A stretch of 15,895 nucleotides of DNA from CAYXFZ01 sp964464385 (GTDB lineage: Bacteria > Planctomycetota > UBA1135): contig CAYXFZ010000058.1 of the NCBI GenBank assembly GCA_964464385.1, forward strand, positions 1-15,895, in the 5' to 3' direction. A program made the translations under genes and the position numbers. Of the stretch, positions 7,673 through 13,667 are shown piece by piece. The notes below the pieces were generated by a model. That model searched no databases, was not told where the DNA came from, and saw nothing but the letters and a program-made list of their open reading frames with translations. The stretch's first letter is position 1; each line of letters begins with the position of its first letter.

Positions 7673-8468
7673 GAAGCATCCTTTGGCGGGCTTGGATGCT
7701 TGCCGCTTCTCGGCGGTTGTGGGCATGGTCTTCGTCAATTACCGCGTGGCTTTGGCCATGGGCGTTCAGGAACCGGCCGGGTGGGCCACGTTTTCGGATG
7801 CCTTGATGGGACGTGCCTCGGCACTGTTTGTGGTTCTGGCCGGCATTGGCCAGACCCTTTTGGATGACCGCAAAATTATTCTTCGCCGTGGCCTTTTTCT
7901 TTTGCTCGCCGACTATTTGTGGCAGTGGATTTGGCCCGGGGACATCCTCCACTCCTATGCCTTTTATCTATTCATTTGTGCTGCCGTGTTGCAATTTCGT
8001 GCGTGATCCCATTTTTCCCTAGCGTTTGTCTTCGTGGCTGCTTTTCCCATTCTGCTCCACCTCTTCAAGAGCACGCCGCTCTCTTATGGCCTTGGCTGGT
8101 CCTGGAGGGATCTTTCCTATTCCGGGTTTTGGGAACCTCTGGGCCAATTCCGAAATTTGGTATTGAATGGCTGGCATCCATTGATCCCCTGGTTGGCATT
8201 TTTGTGTCTAGGAATGGGTCTAGGGCGGTGTGGACTGGAGCGCATTGGAGTCCGGCGCCTGATGCTGGCAGGTGGCCTGGCGGCCATGCTCTTGGGTCTG
8301 GCGGATCAAGAAACGATTCTGGCCGAGTTGGAGGGCGAGGAGCGGCTCGTTCTCGCTTCCTTTCGAGCTTGCTTGTTTGCCGTCGGCGCCCTGGGGTTGG
8401 GTTGGTTGTGGCGCCTTCGTTTCCGCAGAGGTCCCATGGAATGGGCCATGCGGCGGCTTTGCGGCTGA
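7662..8468 (+). pseudogene. Polytopic acyltransferase-like protein (DUF418/HGSNAT type), interrupted by in-frame TGA
   Basis: Two open segments, 7662-8003 and 8007-8465, lie in the same frame and are separated only by TGA at 8004-8006. Read through, they give one membrane protein of 267 residues plus the interrupted position. The pattern fits the DUF418/heparan-N-acetyltransferase-like group: LDACRFSAVVGMVFVNY, then GRASALFVVLAGIGQTLL, then IWPGDILHSYAFYLF, and after the stop GWHPLIPWLAFLCLGMGLGR. In the family these blocks lie in one chain, so the TGA is a disruption (CGA to TGA is a one-base change) or a sequencing error. The protein also ends early, about where the last helices of relatives should follow, which supports decay. 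A shorter second product could start at the GTG at 8034. The ATG lies inside the barrel gene (11-base overlap), implying co-transcription. Family assignment is from memory of these motifs. Confidence 0.72.
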
Positions 8469-8493
8469 GTCTGGCGCCGCATACGAGGGGGAA

Positions 8494-9831
8494 TTATTCG
8501 GGCATGGAGATCGGGCCGTGTTCACCCCCAATCCAAACGGGCCCTTCCTCCGGGCTGGAGGACGGTCGCCCATGCGATCCCCGGACCAAGGAAGTGTCCG
8601 TTGGAATGACGTCCAACAAGGTTCGGAACCCCAATTTTTTTGTGAGTCGTTTGGCCGCGAGGCGGATCTTGCTACCCCGCCACCCTGGGGCCAGAAACAA
8701 CTCACAGGGGTCATATCCTGGCTTGCGGTGAATCTCCACGGTGTGCGCAAAATCCGGTTGGCGCCCGCCTTCTTCCCACCAAGGATAGGCAAACCAGGAC
8801 CCGGCCCTTGCTAAGCAGAACAGTTCTCCGGTACGCGAGTGATCCAGACCAAGTTTGGCCTGTTCGTCTCCGCCCCAAACGTTGGCCACGCCCGGGTCAG
8901 CCTCAAGGAGGGCCCGCACTTGCGGAATTTCCTTCTCCTCGGCGACATAGACATGAGCGCACTGATGATCACATACGGCAAAGGCCCGCGAGGTCCCAGG
9001 ATCCAGGAGATCGCCATTTTCGGCCGCGTGCACCTGCAAGTAACCGGCTTTCCGTAGGGAGCGGTTGAGGAAAGTGGCCTGATGCACCGCTTCGATTCCG
9101 TACTCCGAAAGGACCGTGACCTTCAAGGCTTCTTCCGCAGCGGAGTCGAGCAAGCGGCCGGCTTCCGCATCCACCTCGGCGGCGGCCCGGAGTGCCTCTG
9201 CACCCTCCGGTCCAAAGCGTTGCAGGTCGTAGTCCAAGTGCGGCAAATAACTGAGTGTTAATCCTGGCCGATCCTCTTGCAGGACATCGAGCGTCGCGTT
9301 CACGATCCAACGGGTGCTGGCAATGTTGGCCCCTGGGCCCCAAAACTGGAAGAGGGGAAAGGGTCCCAGGCGATCTTGCAAACGGTTTCGCAAGGACCCG
9401 GGGTTGGTCTGGATGTCCGGGCTTTTGCGGCCATCCGCCCAGTAGGTGGGCCGTGGGGTCACGCTCAGGTCGGCCCGGCTCGGCAAATTCCACCACCAGA
9501 AGAGTTGTGCGGTTTGAGATCCCGGATGCTGCTGCCGCCAGCGTTCGTGCACGGTGGGTTGCTGCAACAAGTGGGCGGATTGCGGCCAAAACTTCACTTC
9601 CGCCAAGTCGCGAAAATACCAGCCATTTCCCACGATGCCATGGCCTTGCTGTCCTCCTGATCGTGTACCACAGAGCAAATCGGCCTGTACGGAAGCGGTC
9701 ACGGCCGGCAATCCTGGGGTCCAACTGCGCACTCCTCTTTCCTGGGCCAAGGCATCCAAACGGGGCATGGCCCCCGAGCGGAGCAGTTTCCGCGTCAGGC
9801 CGGCAACGTTCAGGATGAGGTGGCGCTCCAT
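8494..9831 (-). CDS. Alkaline-phosphatase-superfamily (nucleotide pyrophosphatase/EboF-like) protein
   Basis: 445 aa, no signal peptide or membrane helix, so cytoplasmic. The type I phosphodiesterase/nucleotide pyrophosphatase fold is recognised from LPAVTASVQADLLCGTRSG (probable nucleophile T45), HGIVGNGWYFRDLAEVKFW (64-82), SVTPRPTYWADGRK, SYLPHLDYDLQRFGP (D200) and CDHQCAHVYV (H293). This motif set resembles the phosphatase of ebo gene clusters, but no other ebo gene is in the window. Several metal ligands usual in the superfamily appear replaced: the N-terminal aspartate strand reads LILNVAGLT, the expected histidine after D200 is Q204, and the usual Asp-His pair is E243-Y244. T45 and H293 remain. 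It may have an altered metal site and substrate, or be non-catalytic. The ATG at 9831 is preceded by TAGCCT 8 nt upstream and no ribosome site. Its 3' end lies 25 bases from the convergent broken gene. Confidence 0.85.
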   Translation of the reverse strand: MERHLILNVAGLTRKLLRSGAMPRLDALAQERGVRSWTPGLPAVTASVQADLLCGTRSGGQQGHGIVGNGWYFRDLAEVKFWPQSAHLLQQPTVHERWRQQHPGSQTAQLFWWWNLPSRADLSVTPRPTYWADGRKSPDIQTNPGSLRNRLQDRLGPFPLFQFWGPGANIASTRWIVNATLDVLQEDRPGLTLSYLPHLDYDLQRFGPEGAEALRAAAEVDAEAGRLLDSAAEEALKVTVLSEYGIEAVHQATFLNRSLRKAGYLQVHAAENGDLLDPGTSRAFAVCDHQCAHVYVAEEKEIPQVRALLEADPGVANVWGGDEQAKLGLDHSRTGELFCLARAGSWFAYPWWEEGGRQPDFAHTVEIHRKPGYDPCELFLAPGWRGSKIRLAAKRLTKKLGFRTLLDVIPTDTSLVRGSHGRPSSSPEEGPVWIGGEHGPISMPE

Positions 9832-9838
9832 GGGGCAA

Positions 9839-9864
9839 CAGGCTAACGCCTGAGGCTGAGCCTG
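9839..9864. promoter_or_regulatory. Overlapping inverted repeats in the divergent promoter region
   Basis: CAGGC-TAAC-GCCTG (9839-9852, 5-bp arms) is followed at once by AGGCT-G-AGCCT (9853-9863, 5-bp arms); the outer CAGGC (9839-9843) can also pair with GCCTG at 9860-9864. The first repeat covers the minus-strand -10 box. It could be an operator controlling the divergent pair, but short GC-rich palindromes also occur by chance. Confidence 0.3.
9840..9845 (-). promoter_or_regulatory. Putative -10 box TAGCCT for the phosphatase-like gene
   Basis: TAGCCT lies 8 nt before the ATG at 9831, inside GTTAGCCT as in front of the reductase gene. A GAGACA sequence 17 bases further upstream (9868-9863, - strand) matches the -35 consensus TTGACA at four of six positions. 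No Shine-Dalgarno sequence is present. Confidence 0.45.
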
Positions 9865-9883
9865 TCTCCCAAATCAGGATGGT

Positions 9884-9889
9884 TAGGCT
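9884..9889 (+). promoter_or_regulatory. Putative -10 box TAGGCT for the small secreted protein gene
   Basis: TAGGCT lies 6 nt before the ATG at 9896, the spacing expected if transcription starts on the ATG itself. No good -35 box is seen. It is the fourth such box, and each faces the gene it precedes. Confidence 0.45.
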
Positions 9890-9895
9890 GGACTC

Positions 9896-10366
9896 ATGAC
9901 ACGCTTCCACTCCACCGCTTTCCTTTGGGCTGGTGCCTTCGCGTTCGGCCTTCTTTCCTTTGCACCCTGGGCAGAATCCTCGGTGGCCGCCATTGCTTCG
10001 TTGGACGAAGCTGTCCCCGTGACCCAAATTTCCATTTTGGCCCATGGGCAACCGACAACCTTGATTGCGGAGGGCGGCCGGTTTCATCTGACAGATTTGT
10101 GGATTACCCGGGACGAAAACAATACCCCTGTTCTGGCGGATACCGATCGAGTGTGGTTGGAACGGGCCGGCAATGGCGTGCGCGAGGTGCTCTTCGATGT
10201 GTTCCTTCGAGATCTTCCCAATCCGCTCCATTTTCAAACCGGGCTTGTCGTTGCTGAGGGAGAATCACTGCGCATCCAATATTCCTTTGCCGTGCCTGGT
10301 CAAAATCGGGCCACGCGTCGGGTGTTGGTGAGTGGCCTACGCTTTCCCCGTTCGAATGAGGATTAG
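9896..10366 (+). CDS. Small secreted protein of unknown function
   Basis: 156 aa. Residues 1-30 form a signal peptide: basic start MTRFH, a hydrophobic core of about 15 residues, then a small-residue region ending near AESSVAA, so export across the inner membrane is likely. The mature part of about 125 residues alternates beta-strands and turns (FHLTDLWITRDENNTPVL, DRVWLERAG, LHFQTGLVVAEGESLRIQY, RRVLVSGLRF), which fits a single beta-sandwich domain. The phrase TGLVV-x-x-GESLRI followed by a closing V-x-VSG-x strand is common in secreted bacterial beta-sandwich proteins. I do not recognise a named family and see no catalytic residues. The final TAG overlaps the TAA of the convergent biotin-carrier gene (shared TTAG). 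It is divergent from the phosphatase-like gene, with a probable leaderless start. Confidence 0.75.
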   Translation: MTRFHSTAFLWAGAFAFGLLSFAPWAESSVAAIASLDEAVPVTQISILAHGQPTTLIAEGGRFHLTDLWITRDENNTPVLADTDRVWLERAGNGVREVLFDVFLRDLPNPLHFQTGLVVAEGESLRIQYSFAVPGQNRATRRVLVSGLRFPRSNED

Positions 10367-10938
10367 CAAGAATCGGCGGGTCTGATTTCCAGGATAGGCT
10401 GCCCTTCGGCGATTTCTTGCCCATCCTCAACCAGGAAACGGGCGACCAAGGCGACATCCGGAAGCCCAACACCGGGTTGATAACGCACCGGCTGAAAAGT
10501 CTTCATGACTTCCAATAGGCCCAAGGTCTTGCCCCTTTCCAAGGGAGTGCCCTCTTCCGCGTAAAGTGGACGATCCGGTGCCGCCCGCCGCCAGAAGCGG
10601 CCCGTTTGGGGGGATCGGACCAGAAGGTTGGCCGACGAGTCCGAGCTCGAAACCTCGGCACTCTGCGTCGAGACGGTGTTGGGAATGACGCGGGCAAGGC
10701 AAGTTCCCCAGGCCACGGGGCGGCGGTGGCGAGGTGAGGGCGGATCGGCTACGACCCCGCGTACCCCCTCGGGAACTTTGAGTTCCAGTGCGTTGCCCAA
10801 GATTTCCAATTGACCCAGCGAATCGCCGGGCGCCAATTCCTGATGCTGCGGTGGGCCCAGGACATGAATGCCTACACCTGGGGAGAGCAATTCCCACCCG
10901 TCGCCCTGAGGACGAGCCAAGCAGACCCTTTCCCTCAC
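10363..10938 (-). CDS. Biotin carboxyl carrier protein of an acyl-CoA carboxylase, with tandem biotinyl-type domains
   Basis: 191 aa if started at the GTG whose last bases overlap the carboxyltransferase stop (GTGA); longer frames upstream run antiparallel-free through the carboxyltransferase and are unlikely to be used. The C-terminal biotinyl domain (about 104-187) shows SPQTGRFWRRAAPD, EEGTPLERGKTLGLLEVMKTF and VEDGQEIAEGQPILEI. K146 in E-V-M-K is the predicted biotinylation site, a variant of the usual E-A-M-K-M. Residues about 16-87 have the same layout (SPGVGIHVL, LAPGDSLGQLEILG, LKVPEGVRGVV, VAWGTCLARVIP) but no Met-Lys, so they look like a degenerate first copy. The protein would carry CO2 between the biotin carboxylase encoded at the other end of this gene run and the adjacent carboxyltransferase. 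It is the last gene of the unit. Confidence 0.87.
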   Translation of the reverse strand: MRERVCLARPQGDGWELLSPGVGIHVLGPPQHQELAPGDSLGQLEILGNALELKVPEGVRGVVADPPSPRHRRPVAWGTCLARVIPNTVSTQSAEVSSSDSSANLLVRSPQTGRFWRRAAPDRPLYAEEGTPLERGKTLGLLEVMKTFQPVRYQPGVGLPDVALVARFLVEDGQEIAEGQPILEIRPADSC

Positions 10939-12674
10939 TTGCCGGCCTCGGACAAGGCGGCCAAATCGTGCAGGGACCAAATGCGAGGATTTTTCATGCG
11001 GCGGGAGCCCTGCGCCTGCCAACTGGCCTCGACTAAGCACTCCAGCCAAGGACGCAACTCGGAAGGCAGGACGATTTCGTCCACATCCATACTTGCCGCG
11101 GCCTTCCAAGGGTCCATATCTTCTTCGATGCGTTTCTCCACCGATTGCATGCCCTCTTCGATGGCCTGGCGTTCCTTGGGATCTTCGGTGGCAATGGAGA
11201 AATCGTCGTTGAGTTTGCTGTTGTAAGTGGCGATGGCCAGCGTTCGACCTTCCATGACCGAAAGCCGGGAAAAGGGCGTCGCGATTTGCAACACGGGTTC
11301 ATAGGGCAGACCCGCCATGGCGTAATAACCGGCACCGCTCGCCTTGCGGAGCAGGACTGTGAAAAACGGTGTCTTGGCCGTGCTATTGGCATAAATCAGG
11401 TTGGATCCATAGGCCAAGAGCCCACCCGCTTCGGCCTCGGTGCCAATGTCGAAACCGGAGATGTCCTGCAGCCAAACGAGCGGAATGCCATCGGAATCAC
11501 AAGCGCGGACGAAAGAGGTCAACTTGGCAATGCCATCGCGGTAAAGAATCCCGCCGGGTTGCATGCGGCCCTCTTCCTCGGCGTGTGGCACAGCACCCTG
11601 TACGTTGGCAAGAAATCCGCACCAGAGGCCGTTGACCCGTCCGATTCCGGTCATGACTTCGTGGCCTCGATCGGGGAACAACTCCCAAAAGTGAGAACGG
11701 TCCACTAGCCGGGCCAGGACCTGACGGATGTCGTAGGCAATGCGGTGATCGGAAGGGAACAATTGGTCCAGTTCCATGGGTGGGTGGGCAGGGCTAGCGG
11801 GGGCCACACCTCCCCGTCGGAATTCAGCGGCAGAGCCTGCGGTCCGCGCGACTTCTTGGCGGATGGCCTCCAGGCAGGCGGCATCGTCCGGCACGCGTTC
11901 GTCGGCGCATCCCGATTGATGGACATGTACTTCCGGACCGCCGATGTCCAAACTGGTCAATTTTTGCGCCTTGGCACCCTGAATGAGAGCAGCTCCGGCA
12001 ATGACCATGTAGGCCTGCTCCGTCATGTAAACCCGATCAGAAATGATCGGCATGTAACCCCCGCCGGCAATGCAGTCGCCAAACACGCCGGCGATTTGGG
12101 GAACTCCGGCAGCGGAGAGTTCAGAATTTCGTTTGAAAATGTGACCCGCTCCGGTGCGACCCGAAAAGGAGAGGGACTGCTCGGGAAGAAACAAGCCGGA
12201 ACAATCCACCAAATAAAGGACGGGGATGCAGAGCCGCAGGCCAATCTCTTGTGCCCGCTCAATTTTTTCCGGAGTTCGGGGCCACCAAGATCCCGAGGCC
12301 ACAGTGTTGTCGTTGGCAATGACCACGACCCAGCGATCCGCCACTTTCGTGAGGGCAGTGATGACCCCGGCGCCAGGAGCCTGCAGAGTGCGGCCAGCCT
12401 GATCGAACTCCCGACCCCAGTTCACGAAGGTGCCGGTGCAATGAACCGGGGCGTCTGGATCCTTGAGGGCCTCCAGTCGTTCCCAAGCCGTCCACTTGCC
12501 CTTGTCGTGTACCCGGTCACGATACTTTTCACCCCAGCCGTCGCGTACCTGGTCCCGCCGTTCGCGCAACAATTCGGCCTTGGCCTGGAGAAAATTGGCC
12601 TGCTCTTGGATTTCCTCCGCATCCAGGAAGGAATCCAGAGGAGAACCGATGGGGCTGAGAGGGACGTGGGCCAC
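10935..12674 (-). CDS. Acyl-CoA carboxylase carboxyltransferase (beta) subunit, GcdA/MCC-beta-like
   Basis: 579 aa from a GTG; no better start lies between it and the in-frame stop of the DUF1579 gene 57 bases upstream. Two crotonase-like halves are visible. The N half (about 60-290) has AWERLEAL, ANDNTVASGSWW, AGGGY at 203-207 and GGPEVHVHQSGCADE, which resemble the glutaconyl-CoA decarboxylase alpha subunit and methylcrotonyl-CoA carboxylase beta. The C half (about 300-560) has YDIRQVLARLVD, GRVNGLWCGFLANVQG, IPLVWLQDISGFDIG and a LRKASGAGYYAMAG oxyanion region near 441-455. It transfers the carboxyl group from biotin to (or from) an acyl-CoA; the exact acyl-CoA cannot be set. With the biotin carrier (4-base overlap) and the biotin carboxylase upstream in the same run, a carboxylase is more likely than a Na+-pumping decarboxylase, since no GcdB-type membrane subunit is seen. 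Confidence 0.92.
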   Translation of the reverse strand: MAHVPLSPIGSPLDSFLDAEEIQEQANFLQAKAELLRERRDQVRDGWGEKYRDRVHDKGKWTAWERLEALKDPDAPVHCTGTFVNWGREFDQAGRTLQAPGAGVITALTKVADRWVVVIANDNTVASGSWWPRTPEKIERAQEIGLRLCIPVLYLVDCSGLFLPEQSLSFSGRTGAGHIFKRNSELSAAGVPQIAGVFGDCIAGGGYMPIISDRVYMTEQAYMVIAGAALIQGAKAQKLTSLDIGGPEVHVHQSGCADERVPDDAACLEAIRQEVARTAGSAAEFRRGGVAPASPAHPPMELDQLFPSDHRIAYDIRQVLARLVDRSHFWELFPDRGHEVMTGIGRVNGLWCGFLANVQGAVPHAEEEGRMQPGGILYRDGIAKLTSFVRACDSDGIPLVWLQDISGFDIGTEAEAGGLLAYGSNLIYANSTAKTPFFTVLLRKASGAGYYAMAGLPYEPVLQIATPFSRLSVMEGRTLAIATYNSKLNDDFSIATEDPKERQAIEEGMQSVEKRIEEDMDPWKAAASMDVDEIVLPSELRPWLECLVEASWQAQGSRRMKNPRIWSLHDLAALSEAGK

Positions 12675-12995
12675 GCCGGGAATGTAGCGCGGCCCAAGGC
12701 CGGAGACACGGGCCCATCCAACCCAAGGAGGTCAGTCCTCTTGGCGGGTGTAGCGCATGCTCATGGTTTTGACCTCTCCCATAGGGGGGATGTTGTCAAA
12801 CATTTCGATGATTCGATCGCCGTTCTTGTTGAGGGTGCTCGTGGAACGGATGGGGCGCCCCTTGGGCGTGAACGCGTCCCGCATGATGCCCCGCATTGCC
12901 ATGACCTGATCCTCCATTTGACCTGTGGTGCGCGTGGCCCAAGTGCAGTGCGTGTCAAACCAATAGGCGACGTATTGCTTGCTCAATCGGTCGTA

Positions 12996-13005
12996 NNNNN
13001 NNNNN
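12996..13005. other. Assembly gap (ten N)
   Basis: Ten N bases separate TAC-GAC-CGA of the DUF1579 second half from the FliS-like sequence. A fixed run of ten usually marks a scaffold join of unknown length, so distance and adjacency across it are not reliable. Confidence 0.98.
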
Positions 13006-13237
13006 GTTGCAGGATGTACCTGTAAATGCGTCCGAGATTCTTTGCAGTGTGTCCACCGCGATGGAAATCCAAGGTTAGGTGAAGATGCGCGAGAATATTC
13101 GTCGCTTTCGTGCTTGCCAGCCAGCGCGCTTCAATATCGCCGCGTTCAATAGCTGCAACGCTAGCTTTTAGCGCCGCCAGGGCTTCGCGATACAGCATCA
13201 CGATCAAATGCGACTGGGATGCCGTCATAATTTCGCT
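13006..13237 (-). other. fliS: Fragment of flagellar export chaperone FliS, probably chimeric
   Basis: On the minus strand, in frame with the DUF1579 start, about 77 codons read SEIMTASQSHLIVMLYREAL, then ERGDIEAR, LDFHRGG, TAKNLGRIYRYILQ. This matches FliS, which normally runs MTASPEQLIVMLYDGA, then GDIE, LDFE-x-GG, and IA-x-NL-x-x-LY-x-Y-x-L. FliS binds flagellin in the cytoplasm and prevents early polymerisation. The fragment lacks its own N-terminal start and its C-terminal helix, which would lie across the gap. A hand count gives about 53% GC, lower than the flanking coding sequence appears. No other flagellar gene is in the window. I read it as a piece of another locus or genome joined here, not a functional domain. 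Confidence 0.82.
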
Positions 13238-13667
13238 GTATCCGTAATTCATGCTGCCCTCGAAGGGGGCGCCCATGAACTCGCCGGAGAATCTTTCCAA
13301 GAGCCAACGGCCACCCAACACCATCTCCGATTGGGAGGTTGCCACGGTTTCCATGCGGGGCATTCCCGGCAAGGTCATGATGGTGGCAACATCCCACAGG
13401 CCCACCTGTGTCGCCAAGGCTTTGTGTTCTTTACCAGTCGCGGCCGCTTGCAACGCCGCTGCCATGGATCCGGGGTCAAAATCCGAGGCGTCAAAGGGCC
13501 CCCCGAGATTCAGGGCTTCTTTTGCGGGTTCCTGGACCGGGTCCTGAGCGCTTGCAAGTCCCAAGAGCGAAAGTCCACCCAGAGTCAAGAGGCTGGCGAG
13601 GAGAGCGGAAGGCAGGTGCAGTTTCATGGCTTCCATCATGCCCTAATGGGCCACCGCGGAGAGGAAA

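Larger units (their letters stand above)
12732..13627 (-). pseudogene. DUF1579 secreted protein, reading frame interrupted by a FliS fragment and assembly gap
   Basis: The N-terminal part (13627-13238) begins with a signal peptide (MKLHLPSALLA to GLASA/QD) and holds the first half of DUF1579: LWDVATIMTLPGMPRMETVATS, VLGGRWLLERFSGEFMGAPFEG. The C-terminal part (12995-12732) holds the second half: YDRLSKQYVAYWFDT and a closing VKTMSMRYTRQED. Between them lie foreign sequence and ten N. Deleting 245 bases (12996-13240) joins GGA-TAC to GAC-CGA in frame and gives 216 residues, a normal length for this family. The true gene in the organism is therefore probably intact. An ATG four codons earlier (13639) is the alternative start. 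The function of DUF1579 is unknown; the signal peptide suggests export. The gene sits between the sulfatase-fold lipoprotein (40 bases upstream) and the carboxyltransferase (57 bases downstream). Confidence 0.85.

Noticed and set aside
8004..8006. Selenocysteine or recoded TGA in the acyltransferase-like gene
   Set aside because: The position follows LQFRA in a membrane-loop region, not a redox site, and other genes here use TGA as a normal stop; decay or sequencing error is simpler.
8460..8481. Hairpin TGCGGC-N10-GCCGCA between two convergent genes, considered as a terminator
   Set aside because: The stem is only 6 bp with a 10-nt loop, and no T-run follows on either strand, so there is no support for intrinsic termination.
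8969..10237. 422-codon minus-strand open frame across the phosphatase-like and secreted-protein genes
   Set aside because: It runs in another frame through the conserved phosphatase motifs and crosses the divergent promoter region; the translation resembles no family.
12996..13240. Insertion sequence or transposon in the DUF1579 gene
   Set aside because: There is no transposase, no terminal inverted repeat and no clear target duplication beyond a TAC that can be chance; the inserted piece is a partial chaperone gene abutting N bases.
13640..13645. TAGGGC on the minus strand just before the DUF1579 start, considered as a fifth promoter box
   Set aside because: It does not fit TANNNT (last base C) and the spacing differs; the gene is probably transcribed from upstream in the run.
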